Below the pieces are notes generated by a model, which was not told where the DNA came from, did not search any database, and was given only the letters and a program-made list of their open reading frames with translations. A stretch of DNA of 61,729 bases from Sutterella sp. AM11-39 (GTDB lineage Bacteria > Pseudomonadota > Gammaproteobacteria > Burkholderiales > Burkholderiaceae_F). A program made the translations under genes and the position numbers. The stretch is from assembly GCF_003472385.1 (NCBI RefSeq), contig NZ_QRLV01000011.1:1-61729 (forward strand), in the 5' to 3' direction. Positions 1 to 8,653 of the stretch are shown piece by piece (the stretch's first letter is position 1; each line of letters opens with the position of its first letter).

Positions 1-52
1 GTTTATTGATCCAGTTCAAACGTTATGTGGATCAGTTAACCGGGAGTTCGGG

Positions 53-95
53 ATAAAGGGCTGCTTGAAGAACCAAGTAGCCCTTTATCTTTTTG
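53..95 (+). terminator. Strong hairpin with T tract, probable intrinsic terminator
   Basis: Arms at 53-67 and 74-88 form a 15-bp stem with one G-T wobble and a six-base loop, followed by a short T run at 91-94. Its orientation suits a plus-strand gene that ends left of the window. It also lies just beyond the end of the minus-strand M20 gene and could stop transcription from that side, although there is no T run on that strand. The first 52 bases hold no gene I can support. Confidence 0.7.
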
Positions 96-142
96 TAAGC
101 GAGCTCAAACGCAAACGAGCTTTCTCAAACCCGACCCCACGG

Positions 143-1324
143 CTACTTCGTGCCAAGCACGTAGAGCGCGTAGCGCACAAACATATTGCACGCCACGAGC
201 AGTCCCTCTTCGTCAATGTCGAAGAATCCGTTGTGGTTGGGCCGATCGGTGCCCGGCTTGTCGCTGTGCGTACCGAAGTAAACGAACGTCCCCTTGCAAT
301 GCGGCAGATAGTCGGCGAAGTCTTCGGCCATCATCGACTTGGGATAGTCCGTGATGATGTTTTCGGCACCAACAATTTCCTGCGCTACGAGCTTGGCTTC
401 CTTTGTCGCATCCGCGTCGTTTATCAAGGGGTTGGAATAGTTCTTGATGACGATGCTTGCCTTGGCGCCCAGCATCTCTGCCGTCTTCTCGACGATGTCG
501 GTAAGACGACGGTTCGTGGCTTCACGGACTTCGGGCAAAAATGTGCGCACCGTCCCTTCCAGAACGGCCTCTTCGGCAACGATGTTGTACTGCGTGCCGG
601 CCCAGGCCTTGCCGATGCCGACGACAGCTGACTCCATCGGATCTGTGCTGCGCGCAACGATGCTCTGAACGGCCACCACGATTTGGGATGCTACGTAGAG
701 GGCATCCACGCCCTTGTGCGGCATCGAAACGTGTGCCCCTTTGCCTTTCACTTCGATGCGGAAAAAGTCGCAGCTTGCGTTGAGAGGTCCTGCAACGACG
801 CCCACCTGACCGACGTTGAGGGTATTGGTAACGTGCTGACCGTAGATGCGATCTACCCCTTCGAGCAAACCTGCCGCAACGAACTGTCGCGCCCCCTGCC
901 CGATTTCCTCGGCCTGCTGGAAGAAAAAGCGCACTTCCCCGGCAAAGTCGTTTTCCATTGACTTCAGAATGCGTGCGGCAGCAAGCAACGTTGCCGTGTG
1001 GCCGTCGTGGCCGCAGGCGTGGCAAAAGCCCGGATTCTGAGAGGAGTACTCGCAGTTTTTGAGATCTTCCATGCCGAGAGCGTCCATATCGGCCCGCAGC
1101 GCCACGATTTTCGTTTTGCCTTCGCCAACTTTTTTCCCGACTACACGAGCATAGACGCCCGTTTCACCCACACGGGTGTGCTCAATGCCGACCTTGTCAA
1201 GTTCTTCCTCAATGCGAGCCGATGTTTGGAATTCCTTCAGGCTTACTTCCGGATGCGCGTGAAAGTAGCGGCGCATGCCGACGATGTAGTCCTTTTGTGC
1301 CAGAACGCAGGTGTCGATTGCCAT
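143..1324 (-). CDS. M20-family amidohydrolase (aminoacylase/hippurate hydrolase type)
   Basis: Zinc-dependent amidohydrolase of the M20D type, which removes acyl groups from N-acyl amino acids or cleaves related amides in the cytoplasm. Near the N-terminus is the RRYFHAHPEVSLKE motif. Later come the metal-binding ALRADMDAL and CHACGHDGH motifs and the QQAEEIGQGA segment, all in family order. At about 393 residues the length is normal. The start at 1324 (MAIDTC) fits the family; an upstream in-frame ATG at 1378 would add 18 residues, and neither start has a clear ribosome site. The gene is last after metN-metI-metQ on the same strand, which suggests a role in releasing methionine from N-acyl-methionine or a similar conjugate. 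The exact substrate cannot be read from the sequence. Confidence 0.85.
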   Translation of the reverse strand: MAIDTCVLAQKDYIVGMRRYFHAHPEVSLKEFQTSARIEEELDKVGIEHTRVGETGVYARVVGKKVGEGKTKIVALRADMDALGMEDLKNCEYSSQNPGFCHACGHDGHTATLLAAARILKSMENDFAGEVRFFFQQAEEIGQGARQFVAAGLLEGVDRIYGQHVTNTLNVGQVGVVAGPLNASCDFFRIEVKGKGAHVSMPHKGVDALYVASQIVVAVQSIVARSTDPMESAVVGIGKAWAGTQYNIVAEEAVLEGTVRTFLPEVREATNRRLTDIVEKTAEMLGAKASIVIKNYSNPLINDADATKEAKLVAQEIVGAENIITDYPKSMMAEDFADYLPHCKGTFVYFGTHSDKPGTDRPNHNGFFDIDEEGLLVACNMFVRYALYVLGTK

Positions 1325-1390
1325 GTCAGATGTATCCGTTCGTTCAAAGAAAAGCCGGCAGTCGGTCTCTAAACCCATTACTGCCGGCCG

Positions 1391-1407
1391 CGGCGGTCAG
1401 CCCGCCG
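1391..1407. terminator. GC-rich hairpin between metQ and the amidohydrolase gene
   Basis: CGGCGG at 1391-1396 pairs with CCGCCG at 1402-1407 across a five-base loop, directly after the metQ stop codon. There is no T run. It may lower read-through into the amidohydrolase gene or protect the 3' end of the metNIQ message. Confidence 0.4.
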
Positions 1408-1408
1408 A

Positions 1409-2293
1409 TCAGTACGTGTATTTTTCAGAACCCGCCCAAACAGGAGTAAAGGCACCCTTGTAGACGTCCACGAGCGTCTTGGCGGTTTCGGGCGTGTGAT
1501 AGGCGTCGACCACCTTCTTGTAGACGGGGTTGTCCTTGTCTTTGCTGCGGGCGACGATCACGTTGAAGAGCTGACCCACGTTGGGATTGGTCTTGGGATC
1601 AATGTCCTCGGCAAAGATTGAGTCCTTCTTGGAGTCGAGCCCTGCCGTATAGGCGTTGCCGCCGTTGATGAGCGCCGCTGACACGTCGGGCAGGATGTTA
1701 AAGAGAACGCCCGATTCGGCTTCGCGGATCTGAATCTTGACGTTGTACTTGGTGATGTCGGTCTTGGTGGGAACGTAACCCTTGGCCGGGTCGCAGACGA
1801 TCAGACCGGCGGACTCAAGAACCTTCAGAGCTCGGCCGCCGTTGGTGAGGTCGCTCGGGATGGCGAAGATGTCGCCGTCCTTGACGTCCTTCATGCTCTT
1901 TAGCTTTTCCTTGTTGTTAAAGACGCGAAGCGGCGTGATGAGGGTATCACCGATCGCTTCGATCTTGTAGCCGTTGCGCTCGATGTCGTTCTTGAGATAG
2001 GCCTTGTGCTGGAAGGCGTTGAGATCGATTTCGCCGTCGGCCAAAGCGCGGTTGGGGGTGGCGTAGTCGGAGAACTTCACGAGTTTGACCTGAATCTTGT
2101 CCTTCTTGAGAAGGTCGTTGACGGTATCCCACTGCGCGTTGTAGTCGCCCACGACGCCCACCTTGACTACGGTAAAGCCGTCGGCCGTCGCCTGCTTTTT
2201 GTCGTCGCCGCAACCGACGAGCGTCACCGCCACGATGCCTGCGGCAACAAGCGCCGTCGTCACTTTGCCGAATCGAGATTGAAGTCCGGTCAT
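1409..2293 (-). CDS. metQ: Methionine ABC transporter substrate-binding lipoprotein MetQ
   Basis: NlpA/MetQ-family lipoprotein that captures methionine in the periplasm and delivers it to the MetI permease. It has a signal peptide ending in the lipobox LVGC (Cys28), followed by the typical mature start with VKVGVVGDYNAQWD and the family segment DGEIDLNAFQHKAYL. At 294 residues the length is normal. A GGGAG ribosome site lies about 8 bases before the ATG at 2293. It follows metI after 20 bases in the same operon. Family members bind L- and D-methionine; the ligand here is inferred from family and operon context. Confidence 0.93.
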   Translation of the reverse strand: MTGLQSRFGKVTTALVAAGIVAVTLVGCGDDKKQATADGFTVVKVGVVGDYNAQWDTVNDLLKKDKIQVKLVKFSDYATPNRALADGEIDLNAFQHKAYLKNDIERNGYKIEAIGDTLITPLRVFNNKEKLKSMKDVKDGDIFAIPSDLTNGGRALKVLESAGLIVCDPAKGYVPTKTDITKYNVKIQIREAESGVLFNILPDVSAALINGGNAYTAGLDSKKDSIFAEDIDPKTNPNVGQLFNVIVARSKDKDNPVYKKVVDAYHTPETAKTLVDVYKGAFTPVWAGSEKYTY

Positions 2294-2313
2294 GTTTTGT
2301 CTCCCTTTTGAAT

Positions 2314-2991
2314 TTAGTGCGTCGATTTCTTGATGATGATGTTTCCGAAGAACTGGAATACGCTGATGATGAGCAAGATGATGATCACGGTAAGCCAGAT
2401 CATGTCGCGGTAGCCCATCTGATAGCCGTAGCGGATGGCAAAGTCGCCCAGGCCGCCCGCGCCGATTGCGCCCGCAATGGCCGTGATGCCCACAAGGCTC
2501 ACAAAGGTGATCATCGTCACGCGGGTGATGCCGGGAATGCTCTCGCGCAGATACACCGAGAAGATGATTTCGCGCGGCGAAAAGCCCATCGCCTGGCTCG
2601 CTTCAATGAGACCGTGATCAATGTCGGCCAGGACCGATTCGATCTGACGGGCAAAGAACGGGACGGTGCCGGCCACAAGAGCGACGAAGGACCCCGTCAC
2701 ACCCGAGCCCGTGCCGACCAGGAAACGGCTCACCGGAATCAGTAGCACGATCAGAATGATGAACGGAATCGAGCGGATGATGTCGATGCCGCGGTCAAAG
2801 ATCGTAAAAAGCCACCGGTTTTCCAAAATGCCTCCGGGGCGGCAGACGGTAAGAAGCACGCCCACGGCAACACCGAGCACCCAGGCGATGCTCCCGGAGA
2901 CGGCGAGCATGGTGAAAGTCTGTCCGATGCATTCGTAGAGTTCGCCGCTCAAACGCTCGAAATTGGGCATCAGTGTGTTAATGAAGTCCAT
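2314..2991 (-). CDS. metI: Methionine ABC transporter permease MetI
   Basis: Integral inner-membrane permease of the methionine importer. It is 225 residues, with five or so hydrophobic segments and the EAA-type coupling loop EASQAMGFSPREIIFSVYL that contacts MetN, followed by GITAIAGAIGAGGLGDFAIRYGY as usual for MetI. A GAGGAG ribosome site precedes the ATG at 2991. The start overlaps the end of metN by 14 bases, suggesting translational coupling and a fixed subunit ratio. Confidence 0.94.
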   Translation of the reverse strand: MDFINTLMPNFERLSGELYECIGQTFTMLAVSGSIAWVLGVAVGVLLTVCRPGGILENRWLFTIFDRGIDIIRSIPFIILIVLLIPVSRFLVGTGSGVTGSFVALVAGTVPFFARQIESVLADIDHGLIEASQAMGFSPREIIFSVYLRESIPGITRVTMITFVSLVGITAIAGAIGAGGLGDFAIRYGYQMGYRDMIWLTVIIILLIISVFQFFGNIIIKKSTH

Positions 2992-4018
2992 TTTTGAGCT
3001 CCTCTACATAAACGCCGTTTTCCTTGAGATAGTCCTCGGCCTGCTGCACCGAGGCTTTTTCACCAGTGAGCACCACGCCGAGCTTGCCCAGGGCCGAGCC
3101 CTGAATGAAGTCGATGTTTCCGAAGACGATGTTGGCCCGCACCTTGAAGCGCTCGTAGAGCGCCACGACGAGCGGTTCGCCGGCCGAGCCGCCCGTGTAG
3201 GTCAAAAGCAGGATTTTGCCGCCGTCGGCAACTTCGTTGTCAAGCTGACCGCTTTCAACGAGACCAAGGAACTTCTTGACGTTGTTGGCCGTGTTGATGA
3301 ATTCCTTGGTGAGATCAGCCTTAGGATGGGCGAAGATCTCCGTAATCGTGCCTTCCTCGACGATGCGCCCCGTCTTCATTACGGCGACTCGATCGCAGAT
3401 TTCCTTGATCACCGACATCTGATGCGTGATCACCACGATCGTGAGCCTGAGCTTTTGATTGACTTCCTTGAGAAGCTTCAGAATCGAGTGCGTGGTTTGC
3501 GGATCCAGTGCGCTCGTGGCTTCGTCGCACAAAAGCACTTTCGGGTCGTTGGCAAGGGCTCGTGCAATTGCCACGCGCTGTTTCTGGCCGCCGGAAAGCT
3601 GCGCGGGATAGGCGTTTGACTTGTCCGAAAGCCCGACCAGAGCCAAAAGTTCTTCAATTTTCTTGGCCTTTGCTTCTTTGCCGAGCTCGGAGTGTCGCAA
3701 CGCGAGTGCGATGTTGTCGAATACCGTGCGGCTGGGCATCAGATTGAAGTGCTGAAAGATCATGCCGATGCGGCGGCGAACGACGCGGAGATCGGCGTCG
3801 GAAAGCGTTGTGAGGTCCGTGCCGTCGATGACGACATTGCCCGAGGTCGGGCGCTCGAGCAGATTGATGCAGCGCACCAAGGTGGATTTGCCGGCGCCTG
3901 AAAATCCGATGATGCCGAAAATTTCCCCGGGATTGATCGTAAGCGACACGTCGTCGACGGCCTTCACGCGGCCGGCGTCCGTGTCGAACGTTTTTGTAAT
4001 GTGTTTGAGTTCAAGCAT
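2978..4018 (-). CDS. metN: Methionine ABC transporter ATP-binding protein MetN
   Basis: ATPase that powers the MetNIQ importer. From the chosen ATG at 4018 (MLELKHITKTF) it is 346 residues, normal for MetN. Walker A is GFSGAGKST, the signature motif is LSGGQKQR, Walker B is VLLCDEATSALD and the H-loop is VITH. The C-terminal ACT-like (NIL) domain, which senses methionine and inhibits transport in characterised homologues, is present over roughly the last 90 residues. The reading frame stays open to 4186, but that extension is Arg/Gln-rich and does not look like family sequence. An AGGA element lies about 13 bases upstream. First gene of the metNIQ-amidohydrolase operon. Confidence 0.93.
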   Translation of the reverse strand: MLELKHITKTFDTDAGRVKAVDDVSLTINPGEIFGIIGFSGAGKSTLVRCINLLERPTSGNVVIDGTDLTTLSDADLRVVRRRIGMIFQHFNLMPSRTVFDNIALALRHSELGKEAKAKKIEELLALVGLSDKSNAYPAQLSGGQKQRVAIARALANDPKVLLCDEATSALDPQTTHSILKLLKEVNQKLRLTIVVITHQMSVIKEICDRVAVMKTGRIVEEGTITEIFAHPKADLTKEFINTANNVKKFLGLVESGQLDNEVADGGKILLLTYTGGSAGEPLVVALYERFKVRANIVFGNIDFIQGSALGKLGVVLTGEKASVQQAEDYLKENGVYVEELKNGLH

Positions 4019-4478
4019 GTTCGTTGGTTCTTTTCCTGATCTTTTGCGGCTTCGCACGACAAACGCAGCTTGCGCGTCCGTGCCGTCGATGGTGTCTGCT
4101 TGTGTTGGTTGCTTTGGGCTTGAGTGAACGCAGTGGTTCTCAGTTGAAGACCTGTGTCGAAATTGCCGCTGAGCGCGGACGAACAAGCCCTGTGCGCGTG
4201 GAGATCAGCGCATGAGATGGGAGCGGCAGTACTGAGTAAGAACCGCAAAGGAAACGAGCGTTGTGGGCAACGGACGCATATTTGTCGGAAAAGACGGAAA
4301 TACGGGAATTTGCACGATATCGAAGTCTCCGATTTTGTCGAGGTTTTGTCAAGATCAACAAACTACCTAGATGACCGCTCCTTGAGGTATTACCGCTTCG
4401 GACAAGACAAACGGCCGATTGTTTTCTGCCGTTAAGCGCATTATGCTCGGTAACCTTCGGAGTATCAGCATTAGAACC
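4019..4478. other. Intergenic region between metN and the patatin gene
   Basis: This 460-base divergent spacer should carry the promoters for the metN operon (minus) and the patatin-like gene (plus). I looked for a SAM-I or SAM-II riboswitch on the metN side and saw no match. Short open frames here have no ribosome sites or family features and were not called. Confidence 0.5.
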
Positions 4479-5336
4479 ATGCAGAAAACGCAGAAGAGCA
4501 AACTCGGACTTGTGGTCGAAGGCGGCGGCGTGCGCGCCATCTATGCGGCGGGCGTCTTGGACGTCCTGCACGACATGCGCCTGCCCTTTTCCGGAGTCAT
4601 CGGCGTTTCTGCGGGTGCCATTCACGGAATTTCGTTTGTGTCGGGCCAGAAAGGCCGCAGCTATCGCATCTATACGCGTTTTTGCAGGGATCCGAGGTTT
4701 TTCAGCTTCAGAACATGGCTTCGCACCGGCAACATCGTTGACAACGACTTTTGCTATCGGCAAATCCCTCAGGAACTCGAGCCGTTCGATCAGAAAGCGT
4801 TCGAAGCTTCCGGCATGGCATTCTGGACAGTGAGCACAAATTTGGAGACCGGAAAACCCGAGTACATTCGTATGCGGGATTGCTTTGCCGAAATTGATGC
4901 GCTCATCGCTTCGGCCTCTCTTCCCTATGTCTCCAAGCCGATTCACTACCGGGGAAAGCTTCTTCTCGACGGCGGCTGTTCGGACCGCGTTCCGCTCAGA
5001 GCCTTTCAGTCCAGGGGTTTTGATCGAAACGTCGTTGTGCTCACGCACCCGGAAGATCATCGTGTCAAGGATCGCGATGCTGCGCTCGTACGTCTCTTCT
5101 ATTGCAAGTACCCTGCGTTCTGCCGAACGTTTGAAAATAGCCCGCAGGACTACGAAAAGACTCAGGCCTATCTCAAAGCAGAAGAGCAGAAAGGCACCGT
5201 TTTCACTATTAGACCGAAGGCTCCGATTCCGGTGAGTCGTCTTTCGCACGACCCGCAGGCGATCATCCGCGCGTACGAAATGGCGCGTCGTGATGCCCGG
5301 GAAGTCTCGAACAAACTGGTGAGTTGGGCTTTGTGA
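4479..5336 (+). CDS. Patatin-like phospholipase family protein
   Basis: Predicted lipid acyl hydrolase with a Ser-Asp dyad. From the ATG at 4479 the oxyanion-hole motif GGGVR is at about residues 15-19, the nucleophile elbow GVSAG at 42-46 (Ser44), and the catalytic DGG near residue 164. At 285 residues it resembles the E. coli YjjU type rather than the large secreted patatins, and it has no signal peptide, so it is probably cytosolic or membrane-associated. In-frame ATGs at 4443 and in the codons before it give a longer N-terminus, but the family homology begins at KLGLVVEGGG, so the shorter start is preferred. Transcribed alone. Confidence 0.85.
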   Translation: MQKTQKSKLGLVVEGGGVRAIYAAGVLDVLHDMRLPFSGVIGVSAGAIHGISFVSGQKGRSYRIYTRFCRDPRFFSFRTWLRTGNIVDNDFCYRQIPQELEPFDQKAFEASGMAFWTVSTNLETGKPEYIRMRDCFAEIDALIASASLPYVSKPIHYRGKLLLDGGCSDRVPLRAFQSRGFDRNVVVLTHPEDHRVKDRDAALVRLFYCKYPAFCRTFENSPQDYEKTQAYLKAEEQKGTVFTIRPKAPIPVSRLSHDPQAIIRAYEMARRDAREVSNKLVSWAL

Positions 5337-5506
5337 TTGATTTTGGCTATTGATTCATGATTATGTTGGCTGAAATCTGCTTGATTACATACAGGTTGCA
5401 GATATTCATTCAATCTGTTTGTCCGGCTAAGTTCCTCTGCTTTTGACGCTCTCTTCACGTTTCGAGCAGATAATGGCCCCAGAATTGTCCTTCCTGTTTG
5501 ACGGCC

Positions 5507-6700
5507 ATGTCGTCCGATCGTCCTGCAACCAAAATCAAAATTCCTCGTACCGTATGGGTGCTGGGTTTTGTTAGTCTGTTGATGGACATTTCTTCGGAAA
5601 TGATCCATGCGCTTCTGCCTCTTTTCATGGCCGGCACTCTCGGCGCCAGCGCCATTTGGATCGGTCTCGTTGAAGGTATCGGCGAAGGTACGGCGCTGAT
5701 AGCCAAAGTCTTTTCAGGCGTCGTAGCCGATCGATTCGGGCACAAGAAGCACCTGGTGTTTGCTGGTTACTTTCTGGGAGTTGTCTCGAAACCGGTCTTT
5801 GCTTTGGCCGGTTGTATGCCGGTTGTTCTTGCCGCTCGCTTTTTCGACCGGATCGGCAAAGGTCTCAGAGGTGCACCACGAGACGCCATTGTGGCAGACG
5901 TCACCGATGAAAGCATCCGAGGCGCAGCTTACGGACTCCGGCAGTCGCTTGATGCCGCCGGCGCTTTTGTCGGTCCTCTGATTGCTACGCTGCTGCTTTT
6001 GCTTTGGACTGAGGATCTGAGAAGCATTTTCTGGATCGCGCTGATTCCCGGGGCTGCGTGTCTGCTATTGATATTGATCGGCGTCGAAGACAATGTCACG
6101 GAAACAAAAAGCACGAAGCGGATCGAATGGAACGAAATCGGCAGTGTCATGACGCCTGCCTTCCGGCAACTGGTAATTCTGGGCACGCTCTTTTCGCTGG
6201 CACGCTTTTCCAATGCCTTTATTGTGCTCAAAGCTGCAGATATCGGTATTGACCAAGCCTGGATACCGATGATCGTCGTGCTCATGAATTTCGCCTTTTC
6301 TCTATCCAGTTATCCGTTCGGAATGCTCGCCGATCGACTCAATCCGATGAGGCTGTTGGCTTTGGGCATGGTTTTGCTGGCACTTTCCGATTTGTTGTTT
6401 GCCTTTGCTGCAAACACTGCCGTTTTGGTACTCGGTGTCGTTCTGTTCGGGATGCATCTCGGCGCCACTCAGGGAATCTTCTCCGCTATCGTTTCCGAAG
6501 TAGCAGTTTCTCATTTGCGCGCGACTGCCTTTGGCGTATTCAACTTTTTCTCGGGTATCGCTTTGCTGGTTTCAGGCCTTATTGCGGGCGGCTTGTGGGA
6601 GCTGTTCGGTGCGCAGTACTGCTTTGCCGGCGGGGTGGTCTTTGCCGTCTTGACGCTCGTTCTGATTCAAAGATTTCGTTTCCTGGCCGTGCGGCAGTAA
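5507..6700 (+). CDS. Major facilitator superfamily transporter
   Basis: Inner-membrane transporter of about 397 residues with around 12 hydrophobic segments. The loop between helices 2 and 3 reads GVVADRFGHKKH, the usual MFS motif, and RIGKGLRGAPRDA follows helix 4. It resembles the uncharacterised bacterial MFS proteins that start with LMDISSEMI; the substrate is unknown. The ATG at 5507 is chosen; an in-frame TTG at 5498 gives three extra residues. No partner gene shares its strand nearby, so the substrate cannot be guessed from context. Confidence 0.88.
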   Translation: MSSDRPATKIKIPRTVWVLGFVSLLMDISSEMIHALLPLFMAGTLGASAIWIGLVEGIGEGTALIAKVFSGVVADRFGHKKHLVFAGYFLGVVSKPVFALAGCMPVVLAARFFDRIGKGLRGAPRDAIVADVTDESIRGAAYGLRQSLDAAGAFVGPLIATLLLLLWTEDLRSIFWIALIPGAACLLLILIGVEDNVTETKSTKRIEWNEIGSVMTPAFRQLVILGTLFSLARFSNAFIVLKAADIGIDQAWIPMIVVLMNFAFSLSSYPFGMLADRLNPMRLLALGMVLLALSDLLFAFAANTAVLVLGVVLFGMHLGATQGIFSAIVSEVAVSHLRATAFGVFNFFSGIALLVSGLIAGGLWELFGAQYCFAGGVVFAVLTLVLIQRFRFLAVRQ

Positions 6701-6823
6701 CAAATGCCGGTGCCATGGATAGAAGTACAGTTTCGCAAATTCAAAGAAAATACCAATGCTCATCCTAAGTTTTGGTTCACAATGACAGTAAGCCGAGATC
6801 GGTGATACTTGAAGGAGAGTTAT

Positions 6824-7279
6824 ATGATCAGCAGACGATTGCTCATTACCGGTTTCGCCGCCGCTGCGGCGTCAGCGATCGCTCCGGCAGTTATGGCCGC
6901 CGGTGACGGTGGTTTCGGCGATCTTTTGGGCGGACTGGCTGATGTAGCATCTCGCCGTTACGCCGAAAAATATCGAGACGATGCCCGCTGGGACGGCAAG
7001 TACTACTACGACAAATACGACAACCGCCGTTATTCCCGCAGCGAATGGCAGCGTGAAATTCAAAGACGCGCCCGCGCTGAAGAAGAAGGACGTGATTGGC
7101 GCGACAGCAAGCGTCGTGCCTGGGAAGAAAAACGTTACGGCAAGAACTATCGCAAGTTCAAGAAAGAACAGCGTCGTGATGAAAAAGATCGCCGCAAGGA
7201 TGACCGCCGCGATGCCAGAGAGCGTCGTCGCGATGAACGGGATCGTCGAGACGACAATCGTCGCCGTGACAACCGTTAA
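6824..7279 (+). CDS. Exported Arg/Asp/Lys-rich protein with twin-arginine-like signal
   Basis: A GAAGGAG ribosome site seven bases upstream fixes the ATG at 6824. The first 27 residues form a signal peptide with the SRRLLITG motif, an Ala-rich core and a cleavage site near VMAAG. The SRR-x-L pattern is Tat-like but could also be read by Sec. The mature protein of about 120 residues is Tyr/Asp/Arg-rich first (KYYYDKYDNRRY) and ends in about 50 residues made almost only of Arg, Asp, Lys and Glu. Such a tail is probably disordered and mixed-charge. I do not recognise a family with known function. A good intrinsic terminator follows. Confidence 0.8.
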   Translation: MISRRLLITGFAAAAASAIAPAVMAAGDGGFGDLLGGLADVASRRYAEKYRDDARWDGKYYYDKYDNRRYSRSEWQREIQRRARAEEEGRDWRDSKRRAWEEKRYGKNYRKFKKEQRRDEKDRRKDDRRDARERRRDERDRRDDNRRRDNR

Positions 7280-7317
7280 TCCGTTACTTCACAACTAACT
7301 ATTGCAACGGAATCTGA

Positions 7318-7350
7318 GACTCTGTCGTTAGCGCGCCAGGGTCTTTTTTT
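7318..7350 (+). terminator. Intrinsic terminator after the Arg/Asp-rich protein gene
   Basis: GACTCTG at 7318-7324 pairs with CAGGGTC at 7337-7343 (one G-T wobble) and is followed by seven T at 7344-7350. Confidence 0.8.
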
Positions 7351-7396
7351 GTGTTCGACAATCCGTAACAGCCATGGCTATGGTTCGGGGAAAATA

Positions 7397-8653
7397 TTAA
7401 TGTGACTTGTTGACGGACATCTTTTTCGCAGGCACCTGATAGAACGCATTCTCGGAGAGCGCTTCGGCATTCGGAACATCTTGCAAAGACAAGTCAATCG
7501 TATAAGCGCCCAAGAAACGCTCCGCAAAGTATGCGCTGTAGATCGGTGAATTCGGAGACAGCGACTCAATTCGCACGGCTCCCAGCGAATGGATAAAGTC
7601 ACCGTTTTCCAGAGCAATGCCTATGTGGCGCACGATATTGTCCCCGGCTTCGTTTTTCTTTCCGAAAGCAACAAGACTGCCTGCCGGGATATCTTCCACA
7701 GAATGCACAACCAGTTTTTCAGCCTGAGCAATCTGTTGATCAGCGTCCCGGCTGAGTATCACACCGTTAAGCCGCCACACCAGCGACACAAAACCGGAAC
7801 AATCCACGCCATTGGTGCTCGTTCCGCCCCATAGGTACGGAGTTCCGAGAAGTTTCTTAGCATTACCAAGCAGGTGACGGACAAAAGTCCGCGGGGCCTC
7901 CTTTCGGACTCGGTCATAAAAGGCGAAATACGTGTTCGCCTCCCTGACATCGATTGTTCTGAGAAAACCTGAATTTCCGTCCGGCAGCTGGACCCAAACC
8001 CGTTTACCCTGCTTTTCAATCAAGCGAAGGATGCTGCCGGCGGTAAGCGGAGCCAGAACCGTTCCGTTTTCATTTGTAAGTGTTGTGGAACGTGCGGTCA
8101 CAACCACACGCCGTGAGGCGTTCCAGTCCGAGAGTTCTTGTTCGGTCATACGAGCAATTTGCAGCCGATGCACCCAGCCGATATAGCCGTCGGGCATTTG
8201 CACGCGCCAAAACGGAGCCTTGAATTCGAGAAGACGTAACGGCGTGCCGGCCAGAGCCTGCGTTGTTGCAGCCACCGCAAATCGAGGTTCCTTTTTGACG
8301 GTCGCTACGGAAACATTCACAAGTGCCCACGGCTTATCCCCTATTTGCGCATTGTCTTGCGGAAGCACCGTCACGCGAACGTCAACCGGCATTTTCTTTG
8401 CGTGCAGTCGGCTATTGAGTTCGTCTAGCGCCTCTTTGCGATCTGTCTTGCCCTCGATCGTCCAACCGTCAGACGTCTCATTGACCTTGACTTCCCAGAC
8501 GGACAGACGTGCATCTGCGGCATAGATGTTTGCAACATCGGCAACCATTTCGGCGAGTTCCGAGTCAATTGAGGTCGTGACGCATGCGCAACCGGCGACA
8601 CTGAGGCAACCGCTCAGAAGCAAAAGTTTGGAAAAACGCGTGACAGCAAGCAT
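7397..8653 (-). CDS. NlpC/P60 endopeptidase lipoprotein with SH3 domains
   Basis: Predicted outer-membrane or periplasmic lipoprotein that cuts peptidoglycan stem peptides. From the ATG at 8653 (MLAVTRFSK) there is a signal peptide with lipobox VAGC. After a leading region of about 90 residues come two SH3-like segments (around VAATTQALAGTPLRLLEF...WRVQMPDGYIGWV and VVVTARSTTLTNENG...VWVQLPDGNSGFL). The NlpC/P60 domain has the catalytic VDCSGF (Cys about 285) and RHIGIAL (His about 340). The length, 418 residues, suits the multi-domain YkfC-like type that acts on gamma-D-Glu-mDAP peptides. The substrate is inferred from the family. The gene points away from the unknown lipoprotein gene at 9000. 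Confidence 0.88.
   Translation of the reverse strand: MLAVTRFSKLLLLSGCLSVAGCACVTTSIDSELAEMVADVANIYAADARLSVWEVKVNETSDGWTIEGKTDRKEALDELNSRLHAKKMPVDVRVTVLPQDNAQIGDKPWALVNVSVATVKKEPRFAVAATTQALAGTPLRLLEFKAPFWRVQMPDGYIGWVHRLQIARMTEQELSDWNASRRVVVTARSTTLTNENGTVLAPLTAGSILRLIEKQGKRVWVQLPDGNSGFLRTIDVREANTYFAFYDRVRKEAPRTFVRHLLGNAKKLLGTPYLWGGTSTNGVDCSGFVSLVWRLNGVILSRDADQQIAQAEKLVVHSVEDIPAGSLVAFGKKNEAGDNIVRHIGIALENGDFIHSLGAVRIESLSPNSPIYSAYFAERFLGAYTIDLSLQDVPNAEALSENAFYQVPAKKMSVNKSH

Noticed and set aside
4019..4250. Possible SAM riboswitch upstream of metN
   Set aside because: No conserved core of SAM-I or SAM-II types could be found on the minus strand.
4154..4435. 93-residue plus-strand frame before the patatin gene
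   Set aside because: No ribosome site, no family features, and it overlaps the expected promoter region.
4140..5249. Minus-strand open frame of 369 residues opposite the patatin gene
   Set aside because: Lies antisense to a gene with intact catalytic motifs and has low-complexity charged sequence only.
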